Of a stretch of DNA of 48,570 nt, positions 33,924 to 42,472 are shown piece after piece (the stretch's first letter is position 1; each line of letters opens with the position of its first letter). Below the pieces are notes generated by a model, which was not told the DNA's origin, did not search any database, and saw nothing but the letters and a program-made list of their open reading frames with translations. The DNA lies in the NCBI GenBank assembly GCA_009711805.1, contig VEMX01000001.1, forward strand, positions 1 to 48,570, in the 5' to 3' direction. The position numbers and the translations under genes were made by a program. The DNA is from Balneolaceae bacterium (lineage in GTDB: Bacteria > Bacteroidota > Rhodothermia > Balneolales > Balneolaceae).

Positions 33924-34829
33924 ATGAACGTAGACTGGAATGGCATTTATCCCGCTGTAACTACCAAATTCAATGAAGATGGAACCCTGGATATCCCCAC
34001 CTTCAAAAAGAATATTGAAGCCCAGGTGCAGGCCGGTGTGCACGGCATTGTACTTGGTGGAACGCTTGGGGAAGCCAGCACCCTCAAAAAAGAAGAAAAG
34101 CTGGAACTGATACGTGCTACCCGAGAAGTTACCGGTGATGACATCCCTGTAATCGTTAATATAGCAGAGAAGACCACGGCCGCTGCCATCCAAACCGCTG
34201 CCGATGCCAAAGCTAACGGAGCTGCAGGCCTCATGATGCTGCCGCCCATGCAGTACAAAGCCGACGAACGAGAGACCGTTGCTTATTATAAAGAAGTAGC
34301 CAACTCCACTGATCTCCCCATTATGGTATATAACAACCCTGTGGATTACGGCATTGAGGTTACCCTGGATATGTTTGAAGAACTGGTAGAATGCGACAAC
34401 ATACAGGCCGTCAAAGAATCGACCCGCGACCTGACCAACATCACCCGCATGATCAACCGTTTTGGAGATCGCATCACCATTCTTTGTGGGGTAGATACCC
34501 TGGCTCTCGAAGCATTGTTGATGGGAGCTAAAGGCTGGGTAGCCGGATTGGTATGCGCCTTTCCCCGCGAAACCGTGGTTATTTATGAATTGGCGAAAGC
34601 AGGACGTTTGGATGAAGCCAGAGAGATCTACCGCTGGTTTATGCCTCTGTTGGAACTCGACATCAACTCCAAGCTGGTACAGAATATAAAACTGGCAGAA
34701 GTAGCCACCGGACTGGGGACTGAGCACGTACGCAAGCCCCGGCTGCCTTTAGTTGGCAAAGAACGTGAACAGGTCAAGGGAATCATAATAGCTGGTATAG
34801 ACAGTCGCCCCGAACTACCAACGCTTTAA
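33924..34829 (+). CDS. lhpC: DHDPS-family deaminase, likely 1-pyrroline-4-hydroxy-2-carboxylate deaminase
   Basis: The 301-residue TIM-barrel protein belongs to the dihydrodipicolinate synthase/N-acetylneuraminate lyase family. The Schiff-base Lys164 is in 'QAVKEST', Tyr136 in 'MVYNNP', and the substrate loop is 'GGTLGEAST'. I place the start at the ATG at 33924, which has GGAGA 6–7 nt upstream; a longer frame from 33867 lacks one. Its position at the head of a hydroxyproline gene set makes the deaminase that yields 2-oxoglutarate semialdehyde the best guess, rather than lysine biosynthesis. The symbol rests on context. Confidence 0.8.
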   Translation: MNVDWNGIYPAVTTKFNEDGTLDIPTFKKNIEAQVQAGVHGIVLGGTLGEASTLKKEEKLELIRATREVTGDDIPVIVNIAEKTTAAAIQTAADAKANGAAGLMMLPPMQYKADERETVAYYKEVANSTDLPIMVYNNPVDYGIEVTLDMFEELVECDNIQAVKESTRDLTNITRMINRFGDRITILCGVDTLALEALLMGAKGWVAGLVCAFPRETVVIYELAKAGRLDEAREIYRWFMPLLELDINSKLVQNIKLAEVATGLGTEHVRKPRLPLVGKEREQVKGIIIAGIDSRPELPTL

Positions 34830-34880
34830 CCCAGGTCATATTCAGGAATAATTTTCATTTGAATTTTGAAGTGAATCATC

Positions 34881-36461
34881 ATGATTAAAGGAACTAATTT
34901 TATAGGATCAGAAACATCATCGGAAGGCACGGAGGTATTGCAGGCCACTAATCCGCAGGATAATCAGAAGTTACCCGAAACATTTGCTGTAGCCACGGAG
35001 GCTGAAATACAGCGGGCTATGGAGAAAGCGCAGGCAGCTTTTCTGGAGTACCGGAACTATAGTGGAAAACAGAAAGCAACATTTCTGGATGCAATAGCCG
35101 ATGAAATCATGGGCCTGGAAGATGAGCTCATCCATCGGGCTTCTGCCGAAACCGGATTACCCAATGGCCGTTTTGAAGGTGAGCGTGGCCGGACTTGTAA
35201 CCAACTGCGCATGTTTGCGGATTTGCTTCGCGAAGGCTCTTGGGTAGATGCCCGTATCGACACTGCACAGCCTGATCGCGAACCCATCCCCAAGGCAGAT
35301 ATCCGACGCATGCTGTTTCCGTTGGGCCCCGTAGTTGTATTTGGAGCCAGTAATTTCCCCCTGGCATTTTCTACTGCTGGTGGAGACACAGCCTCGGCTC
35401 TGGCTGCAGGATGCCCGGTGATTGTGAAAAGTCATGAATCACATCCCGGGACCAACGAGTTAGTGAGTCGGGCTATATTAAGTGCAGCGGAGAAAACAGC
35501 TATGCCTTGCGGAGTTTTTAGTTCCCTGAATGGAGGGCCTGAAACGGGACAAAAACTGGTACAGCATCCCACTGCCAAAGCGGTAGGGTTTACTGGTTCA
35601 TTTGGGGGAGGTAAAGCTATTTATGATCTGGCGCAACAACGAGAAGAACCCATTCCGGTTTACGCCGAGATGGGCAGCATCAATCCTGTATTTTTGTTGG
35701 ATGAAAAACTCGAAAATTCAGCTGAAGAACTGGCCAAGCAGTATGCCGGATCAGTAACGCTGGGAGTCGGACAGTTTTGTACAAACCCGGGAATTCTTGT
35801 AGCACAGGCGGGCGAAGCGCTTAACCGTTTTTCAACAGCCTTAGCGGAGGAGTTAAGCGACTATGAGCCCGCCTGCATGCTAAACAGTAAAATTGCGGAT
35901 TCATACCGAGGGCACAGGTCAGAGCTTTTAGAGCAGGAAGGAGTGAAAGCGTTGTGTACACCCTCATCTGAAACAGGTACTCTTGGTGGTGCTGCAGTGG
36001 CAACTGTTTCCGGGGAGGACTTTCTGAAGAACGAAGCCCTGCACAGGGAAGTATTCGGCCCATCAACCCTTATTGTCTTTTGCGCAGATGAAACGCAACG
36101 CCTGCAAATAGCGCAGCAACTGGAGGGTCAGCTCACGATTACATTTATGGGGAATGATAAGGAGCTAACGGCCCGGGAAGAACTGATCAATATCTGCCGT
36201 GAGAAAGCCGGACGCATTATTTTCAACGGTGTGCCCACCGGGGTTGAGGTATGTGATTCCATGCATCACGGAGGCCCCTTTCCGGCAACAACCAATGGAA
36301 TGTACACTTCGGTTGGAACGGCTGCGGTTGAGCGGTTTGTCCGACCGATTGCCTTTCAGGATTGTCCGGATGATTTGTTGCCGGATGAACTTCAAGATGA
36401 AAACCCGCTGGATATCCTGCGGATGGTTGACGGAGTTCAAACTACAAAGAAGATAGGGTAA
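34881..36461 (+). CDS. 2-oxoglutarate semialdehyde (2,5-dioxopentanoate) dehydrogenase, ALDH family
   Basis: The 526-residue aldehyde dehydrogenase has the catalytic Cys300 in 'GQFCTNPG', general base Glu263 in 'YAEMGS', and the cofactor loop 'GFTGSFGGG'. 'FGASNFPLAFSTAGGDTASA' is characteristic of the KGSADH subgroup. It oxidises the semialdehyde made by the previous enzyme to 2-oxoglutarate. It is 51 bp after the deaminase gene and 4 bp before the epimerase gene. Confidence 0.88.
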   Translation: MIKGTNFIGSETSSEGTEVLQATNPQDNQKLPETFAVATEAEIQRAMEKAQAAFLEYRNYSGKQKATFLDAIADEIMGLEDELIHRASAETGLPNGRFEGERGRTCNQLRMFADLLREGSWVDARIDTAQPDREPIPKADIRRMLFPLGPVVVFGASNFPLAFSTAGGDTASALAAGCPVIVKSHESHPGTNELVSRAILSAAEKTAMPCGVFSSLNGGPETGQKLVQHPTAKAVGFTGSFGGGKAIYDLAQQREEPIPVYAEMGSINPVFLLDEKLENSAEELAKQYAGSVTLGVGQFCTNPGILVAQAGEALNRFSTALAEELSDYEPACMLNSKIADSYRGHRSELLEQEGVKALCTPSSETGTLGGAAVATVSGEDFLKNEALHREVFGPSTLIVFCADETQRLQIAQQLEGQLTITFMGNDKELTAREELINICREKAGRIIFNGVPTGVEVCDSMHHGGPFPATTNGMYTSVGTAAVERFVRPIAFQDCPDDLLPDELQDENPLDILRMVDGVQTTKKIG

Positions 36462-36465
36462 CAGT

Positions 36466-37467
36466 ATGGCCGCCAAACGTTTTTTCTGTATTGATGCCCA
36501 CACCTGCGGTAACCCGGTTCGCCTGGTAGCCGGGGGAGGCCCTCTCCTTCAAGGGGATTCCATGGCTGAACGCCGCCAGCATTTCCTGGAAGAATTCGAC
36601 TGGATTCGCAAAGGACTTATGTTTGAACCCCGCGGACATGATATGATGTCCGGGAGTATTCTTTACCCACCTACCGATCCGGCCAATGATATAGGAATAC
36701 TGTTTATTGAAACCAGTGGCTGCCTGCCTATGTGTGGTCATGGTACGATCGGCACGGTAACAGCTATGTTGCAGGAAGGATTGGTAGATCCTAAAATACC
36801 GGGCGAAGTGAAGCTGGAAGTGCCGGCAGGTTTGGTAACGGCTGAGTATACAGAAGAAGATGGCCGGGTGAGCTCTGTGAAGATCACCAATGTGCCAAGT
36901 TTTTTGGCAGCTGAAGGGCTGGAAGTGGATTGTTCGGATCTGGGAGTGCTGACAGTAGATGTGGCTTATGGCGGAAATTTCTATGCCATTGTAGATCCCC
37001 AACAAAATTTTGCGGGGCTTCAGGATTATACAGCCGATCAGTTAATCGAATGGAGTCGGGTACTGCGTGAACGTCTGGGCAAGCAGCATGAGTTTATCCA
37101 TCCTGCAGATGATCGTATACGGGGTCTCAGCCATGTCATGTGGACAGGAGATACCATTGATTCAACCGCCACCGCCCGTAACGCGGTTTTCTACGGGGAT
37201 AAAGCCATCGATCGCTCGCCTTGTGGGACAGGAACATCGGCTCGTATGGCGCAATGGGCGGCCAAAGGTAAACTCAGTAAGGGCGACTCATTTATTCACG
37301 AGAGCATTATTGGCAGCAAGTTCATCGGGCGGGTGGAAGATGAAGTAATAGTTGGCAATATTCCAGCCATTATTCCTTCTATTGAAGGGTGGGCTCGCGT
37401 AACAGGCTACAACACCATCGTGATTGATGATGAAGATCCATATGCGCATGGTTTCCAGGTAATCTGA
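36466..37467 (+). CDS. 4-hydroxyproline 2-epimerase (proline racemase family)
   Basis: The 333-residue protein has both catalytic cysteines of the racemase/epimerase branch: Cys90 in 'MCGHGT' and Cys253 in 'SPCGTGTSARMA'. The dehydratase branch has Thr or Ser at one of these positions. Other markers are 'DAHTCGNPVR' near the start and 'EPRGHDMMSGS'. It interconverts trans-4-hydroxy-L-proline and cis-4-hydroxy-D-proline. Context favours hydroxyproline over proline as substrate. Confidence 0.9.
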   Translation: MAAKRFFCIDAHTCGNPVRLVAGGGPLLQGDSMAERRQHFLEEFDWIRKGLMFEPRGHDMMSGSILYPPTDPANDIGILFIETSGCLPMCGHGTIGTVTAMLQEGLVDPKIPGEVKLEVPAGLVTAEYTEEDGRVSSVKITNVPSFLAAEGLEVDCSDLGVLTVDVAYGGNFYAIVDPQQNFAGLQDYTADQLIEWSRVLRERLGKQHEFIHPADDRIRGLSHVMWTGDTIDSTATARNAVFYGDKAIDRSPCGTGTSARMAQWAAKGKLSKGDSFIHESIIGSKFIGRVEDEVIVGNIPAIIPSIEGWARVTGYNTIVIDDEDPYAHGFQVI

Positions 37468-37477
37468 TGAATGTGTG

Positions 37478-38734
37478 ATGAAGAAGACAGATGTGTTAGT
37501 AATTGGTGCCGGTATTAATGGATTAAGCGCGGCTTGGTTTCTGAATGAGGCGGGTTTTAATGTCACTGTAGCTGATAAAGGTGATGGATTGAATAACTGC
37601 TCGTTTGGTAATGCCGGGATGATTGTTCCCAGCCATATCATCCCGCTGGCTGCGCCGGGTGTAATCAGTCAGGGCCTTAAATGGATGTTGAAACCCGAGA
37701 GTCCATTCAGTATCCGTCCCAGGCTAAACCGCGAATTTCTCTCGTGGGTATGGAAGTTTAAGCAGGCCTCAACACAGAAGCATGTGGAACAGTCGGCTCC
37801 GGTACTAAAGGACTTATTGCTGAAGAACCGGGAACTTTTGGTCGAGCTCGAAGAAGCTGAACAACTGGATTTTGATTTTCAAAAGAACGGTTTGTTTATG
37901 CTATGCAATACCCAAAAGGGATTTGAAGAGGAAGCAGAAGTGGCCGAGGCTATCCGGGAGCAGGAACTGCCTGCTGAGATACTGACTTCCGAAGAGGTGA
38001 GACAGCAGTTTCCGAAGGTAAAGCTAAAGATAAAAGGCGGAGTGTACTATCCTTTGGATGCACATATGCATCCCAATACACTTATGGTACAGCTTCGGAA
38101 TGCATTGATTCAAAAAGGGGTAACATTCCGCAACCAAACAGAGGTAACACATATTGACCCCTCGAAGGAGGATGAGGTGCGGGTTAAGACCAGCTCGGGA
38201 GAGGTGTTAATTGCTTCAAAAGTTATCGTTTGTGCAGGGGTGTGGTCGGCTGAATTGGGTAAAACTATTTCTGTAAATATCCCCATGCAAGCTGGGAAGG
38301 GCTACAGCCTCACCTTAGAAAATCCACCTTTTAAAACCCAGCACTGTGCCATATTCTCGGAAGCCAGAGCTACCATGACTCCCATGGGGGGGAAGCTTCG
38401 GTTTGCCGGAACTATGGAAATTGTGGGGAATAAGGAGCAAATTAACCCGGCAAAAATTACAGGGCTTAAAAAATCGATTACACACTTTCTGCCGGATATT
38501 ACAGAGCGGCATTTTCAGGGCTGTGACCCCTGGGTGGGACTCCGTCCCGTCTCCCCGGATGGATTGCCCTATATAGGAAACATAAAATCCCATAAAAACA
38601 TCTATGTTTCCACTGGCCATGCCATGATGGGCATGAGCCTGGGGCTGGTGAGCGGTAAGATCATTGCGGATTTGATCCAAAAAGGAAAGTCTGATCATGA
38701 ACATCCTCTAATTGCACCTGACAGGTATAATTGA
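37478..38734 (+). CDS. FAD-dependent D-amino acid (cis-4-hydroxy-D-proline) dehydrogenase/oxidase
   Basis: The 418-residue DAO-type flavoprotein starts with the FAD-binding motif 'VIGAGINGLSAAWFL' (GxGxxG at 10–15). It has the DadA-like 'NAGMIVPSH' and ends with 'GLRPVSPDGLPYIG' and 'TGHAMMGMSLG', which shape the flavin pocket. I chose ATG 37478, preceded directly by an in-frame GTG. It should oxidise cis-4-hydroxy-D-proline to the pyrroline carboxylate used by the deaminase. It lies 10 bp after the epimerase gene. Confidence 0.88.
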   Translation: MKKTDVLVIGAGINGLSAAWFLNEAGFNVTVADKGDGLNNCSFGNAGMIVPSHIIPLAAPGVISQGLKWMLKPESPFSIRPRLNREFLSWVWKFKQASTQKHVEQSAPVLKDLLLKNRELLVELEEAEQLDFDFQKNGLFMLCNTQKGFEEEAEVAEAIREQELPAEILTSEEVRQQFPKVKLKIKGGVYYPLDAHMHPNTLMVQLRNALIQKGVTFRNQTEVTHIDPSKEDEVRVKTSSGEVLIASKVIVCAGVWSAELGKTISVNIPMQAGKGYSLTLENPPFKTQHCAIFSEARATMTPMGGKLRFAGTMEIVGNKEQINPAKITGLKKSITHFLPDITERHFQGCDPWVGLRPVSPDGLPYIGNIKSHKNIYVSTGHAMMGMSLGLVSGKIIADLIQKGKSDHEHPLIAPDRYN

Positions 38735-38787
38735 AGGGGAGGGATAAATGGATATCCGCAGTCAAAAATAATTTAAAGAAGGATTTT

Positions 38788-40200
38788 ATGTTTAGTAGTG
38801 ATGTATATACCCGGCGAAGAGAAATACTTAAAAAAAGGGTGGGCAGCGGTATTATTCTTTTGCCGGGGAATGAAGAGTCCGGAATAAATTATGCGGACAA
38901 CCACTATCATTTCCGCCAGGATAGCACCTTTCTCTATTATACCGGCATCAATAAGCCTCATCTGGCTGTAATCATCGATATTGATGCAGACAAAGAAATT
39001 CTGTTTGGGGATGAAGCTACTATAGATGAACTGGTATGGACTGGCCCGGTTCCTTCCTGTAAAAACCTGGCAGACAGTGCAGGCCTGCATACACATCGAC
39101 CTTATGATGAAATGGAGAAATACCTGCACACATACAGAGCAGATCGGAATATTTACTTCCTGCCCCCTTACCGGCCCGAACATCTCCTGAAGCTGCAAAA
39201 AGTGCTTGGGGGGTCGAATAGAGAAATCAGGGATCAGGTGTCTGTTCCACTCATTAAAGCTATTGTAGATCAGCGATCATACAAAACAGCAGAAGAACGA
39301 TCTCTGATTGAAGAGGCGGTTAATATTACGTGCGAGATGCACGTGGAGGCTATGCGATCGGCCCGCCCCGGCATGAAAGAATATGAAGTGATGAGCCGGG
39401 TTCATCAAAAGGCATTGGAACATAATGGACAGCTTTCATTCCCCATTATACTGACAGTCAACGGACAAACCTTGCATAACCATTATTATGGCAATACACT
39501 TTCGGATGGAGATATGGTGTTATGTGATGCCGGAGCTGAAATTGGGATGGGATATGCGGGAGATATGACGCGGACATTTCCGGTGGGTAAACGATTTACC
39601 AACCTGCAGCGTGAGATATATGATATTGTATTACAAGCCCAACAGTCTGCAATTGATGCTTTAGCTCCTGGCATAGAATTCCGGGAAGTTCACCTTATTG
39701 CCTGTCGCAAAATTTTTGAAGGGCTTAAAGCCGTGGGGCTAACTAAAGGAGACCCCCATGAGGCGGTAGAAGCCGGAGCACACACCTTGTTTTTTCAATG
39801 CGGATTGGGGCATATGATGGGGCTTGATGTTCACGATATGGAAAATCTGGGGGAAGAATATGTGGGGTATACAGATGAACTTAAGAAATCGAAGGAGTTT
39901 GGATTGAAATCGCTCCGGCTGGGGCGTAAGCTTGAACCGGGTTTTGTGGTAACAGTAGAGCCGGGTATATATATCATTCCTGAACTGATTGACCAGTGGA
40001 AAGAAACGCAAAAGCATAAAGCATTTATTAATTATGACAAGCTGGATGATGTCAGGGATTTTGGCGGCATACGAATAGAAGATGATTTCATTATTACTGA
40101 AGAAGGGACGGATCTGTTAGGGAATCCTCTCCCTAAAACAGTTGAGGAGATCGAAGAAATACGCCGGGAGACGCTGCAGGAAATACAGATACATAATTAA
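38788..40200 (+). CDS. Xaa-Pro aminopeptidase/dipeptidase, peptidase M24B
   Basis: The 470-residue protein has an N-terminal AMP_N domain ('YLTGINKPHLAV'-like, here 'YYTGINKPHLAVII') and the pita-bread M24 domain. All five metal ligands are visible: Asp247 and Asp259 ('CDAGAEIGMGYAGD'), His342 ('GLGHMMG'), Glu391 ('VTVEPGIYI') and Glu431 ('GIRIEDDF'). The start at 38788 has AAGGA 5 nt upstream; an in-frame TTG at 38731 would overlap the previous gene and is less likely. It cleaves Xaa-Pro or Xaa-Hyp bonds, releasing substrate for the genes upstream in the operon. Confidence 0.92.
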   Translation: MFSSDVYTRRREILKKRVGSGIILLPGNEESGINYADNHYHFRQDSTFLYYTGINKPHLAVIIDIDADKEILFGDEATIDELVWTGPVPSCKNLADSAGLHTHRPYDEMEKYLHTYRADRNIYFLPPYRPEHLLKLQKVLGGSNREIRDQVSVPLIKAIVDQRSYKTAEERSLIEEAVNITCEMHVEAMRSARPGMKEYEVMSRVHQKALEHNGQLSFPIILTVNGQTLHNHYYGNTLSDGDMVLCDAGAEIGMGYAGDMTRTFPVGKRFTNLQREIYDIVLQAQQSAIDALAPGIEFREVHLIACRKIFEGLKAVGLTKGDPHEAVEAGAHTLFFQCGLGHMMGLDVHDMENLGEEYVGYTDELKKSKEFGLKSLRLGRKLEPGFVVTVEPGIYIIPELIDQWKETQKHKAFINYDKLDDVRDFGGIRIEDDFIITEEGTDLLGNPLPKTVEEIEEIRRETLQEIQIHN

Positions 40201-40343
40201 GGAGGGCTCTTAAGATCAGTATTGATGCAATGTTATAGAGCTGTTTGATGATTCATCCAATCTGGTCATCTCAGAATCAATTGTATTCTCAAAAATGAAA
40301 TTACTACTATAAAAGCTAACCAACCTTCATTACAATCAGGAAC

Positions 40344-41399
40344 ATGTCTTCATATAGAAATTATCTGTTTTCTTTAGCAGTGATGTTATTTACGGTCCCA
40401 CTGCTAACTGCCTGTACGCAACAACCCCAACCGCAATCCTGGGATATTGTCTATGAGCAGGAAGGACTTTCTTTCCGGGGCATCTCAGCAGTAAATGATC
40501 AGGTATGTTGGGTGAGTGGGAGCAGTGGAACCATCCTGAGAACGATTGACGGCGGAGCTTCGTGGCAACAACTTTCGATCCCCGGCACCGACTCTCTTGA
40601 TTTCCGGGATATAGAGGCTTTTGATGCCCAAACAGCTATTGCCATGTCCATTGGTTCCGGTTCTTCGTCACGGATTTATAAAACCACCGATGGCGGCAAC
40701 TCCTGGATAAAAGTACATCAAAACGAGTATGAAGAAGGTTTTTATGATGCTATTGCTTTTTGGGATAATCAGCATGGAATACTGCAGGGTGATCCGGTAG
40801 AGGGCAGGTTGTACGTGCTGGTTACTTCGGATGGGGGAGATAGCTGGCAGGAAATTCCTATAGCTGATATGCCGGATGGAAAAGAAGGGGAATATGGTTT
40901 TGCCGCCAGTGGTACACATCTCGTTGTACATGGAACTTCAACGGCCTGGCTTGGTACCGGGGGAAGTGTAGCCCGGGTGTTTAAATCGAATGATAAGGGC
41001 GCTAACTGGAGGGCCTATGATACGCCTGTTATCTCAGGAGAATCTTCCCAGGGAATTTTCTCCCTCGCCTTTAAAGATGCTACACATGGAGTAGCTGTAG
41101 GCGGTGATTACACAAAGGAAAAAGAAGGGTCACAAAATATAGCAGTAACCGAAGACGGCGGCCGCAACTGGGAGCTGGTCGATAATACCGGGGTAGACTA
41201 CCGCTCAGGGGTACGGTATGCCGATGGATATTATATAGCAGTGGGACCGTCGGGTTCAAACTATTCTTCTGATGACGGTCAAAGCTGGAAAATTATTGAA
41301 GGCCCCGGTTTTCACGCAGCCAGCGTAGGAGCGGAAGGTTTAGAATCGGTTTGGGCCTCCGGCGCAGACGGCCGAATCGGCAAGCTGGTGAGAGAATAG
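40344..41399 (+). CDS. YCF48/BNR-repeat beta-propeller lipoprotein
   Basis: The 351-residue protein has a lipoprotein signal ending 'LLTAC' (Cys24) and then repeated BNR-like Asp-box motifs: 'IDGGASW', 'TDGGNSW', 'SDGGDSW', 'NDKGANW', 'EDGGRNW', 'DDGQSW'. This is the YCF48-like photosynthesis-system-II-stability/Asp-box propeller fold, often annotated vaguely as 'oxidoreductase' in this group. Function unknown; cell-envelope location is expected. It is 143 bp past the hydroxyproline operon and may be separate from it. Confidence 0.9.
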   Translation: MSSYRNYLFSLAVMLFTVPLLTACTQQPQPQSWDIVYEQEGLSFRGISAVNDQVCWVSGSSGTILRTIDGGASWQQLSIPGTDSLDFRDIEAFDAQTAIAMSIGSGSSSRIYKTTDGGNSWIKVHQNEYEEGFYDAIAFWDNQHGILQGDPVEGRLYVLVTSDGGDSWQEIPIADMPDGKEGEYGFAASGTHLVVHGTSTAWLGTGGSVARVFKSNDKGANWRAYDTPVISGESSQGIFSLAFKDATHGVAVGGDYTKEKEGSQNIAVTEDGGRNWELVDNTGVDYRSGVRYADGYYIAVGPSGSNYSSDDGQSWKIIEGPGFHAASVGAEGLESVWASGADGRIGKLVRE

Positions 41400-42472
41400 A
41401 GGGTAAAAGTTAAAAGAGGGAGCCTCTGATTCAAATTACCAACCCTTTCAACAAATAAGATCCAGGCATTGATGGGGGAGACAGCCCCGGTTTTTTCTCA
41501 CTTTTTGGCCTTGTTACCAATCCAGTTTCCCCCTCAAAAAGGTAAAGAACTCGTTGATACTATCAGCTGGCATAAATACTGAGGATCTTCACAATGGGAG
41601 GACTTTTCAATGGTTCCCATCAAAAGAACAGAAGTAAGTAAATGATCCATGGATGGTCCTGCAAGTCCTCTCCTTCAGGAGAGGATTTAGGTGAGGTGAG
41701 ATTTTACAACCCATTGGTGCCCCTAAACCATTTTACCCATATGAAATGCCCACGGCAGAAGAATCTTCTTATGATCTACTCCTACACCGTTTGTCGACAT
41801 CGATCCTAAAAAATCCATAGCCAACCTTCGTGTTTTGATTGAAAAGGACAACCAGTCAAGCTTGCCCTGCCAACGGCCCCCTTCCTTACGAATGAATGGA
41901 TTCCGGCAGCAGTCGGAAGAAATGAAAGAGGAGGGATCTGTTTAATCTCGGTTAGATATTTTTTAAAAACGTTTAGGGCGCTAATGATTCATAATATGTT
42001 TTGTATTTGGAATTTTCAATGTAGCAAGCAATCCAAATCAAACCAATGATTCCGGGAGAGGACAGGGGGGGGCATGTCTATAAAGCCAAGAGGTCATCCA
42101 GAGTCGTTCTGCCGGGGAGCAGGAAAGCAGAGCAGTATACCGCAAACAGAACGAGCTCCCGAAGGGATGTCAAGTCAAAAGGATCTTCACAATGGGTTGT
42201 TGCTTCTAAACCGTATATCGACACCGTCCTCAAAACCCAACCTTCTGTCGAAGACACTCCTTTGGAGGAAAACAACCACAGGTTCTACCACCATCCGAAA
42301 ATGTGGGAAAGAAAAATTTTTTAGATATGGTGAATATCGGTTTTCATATTTCTTTAAGGGCATAAGTAATTTTTATATTTAGTTAATAATAAATTAAGAA
42401 TGTTTACGTATTGTGTATTGTATTACTGTACTTTAGTTATACACAAAACATCAACCCAATAAAAATCATAAC
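41400..42472. other. Non-coding region with decayed repeats (1.07 kb)
   Basis: No gene is supported. 41758–41829 and 42203–42245 are copies of the repeat at 33639–33713. 'GGATCTTCACAATGGG' occurs twice (about 41582 and 42181). A TCCTCTCCTT … AGGAGAGGA hairpin lies near 41670. Open frames at 42046–42382 cross these repeats. The last 100 bp are AT-rich and probably hold the protease promoter. Confidence 0.5.
41758..41829. repeat. 75-bp dispersed repeat, copy 2
   Basis: Diverged copy of 33639–33713 in the same orientation, sharing 'AGAATCTTCTTATG' and 'TTTGTCGACATCG'. Confidence 0.6.

Noticed and set aside
33855-34727. 290-codon open frame antisense to the DHDPS-family gene
   Set aside because: The plus strand encodes a clear enzyme with catalytic residues; the antisense product has no recognisable features.
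36442-37005. 187-codon open frame antisense to the epimerase gene
   Set aside because: The plus-strand epimerase has both catalytic cysteines; the antisense frame looks random.
42046-42382. Two overlapping plus-strand frames of 92 and 102 codons
   Set aside because: They cross decayed repeats, lack a start site and show no protein-like pattern.
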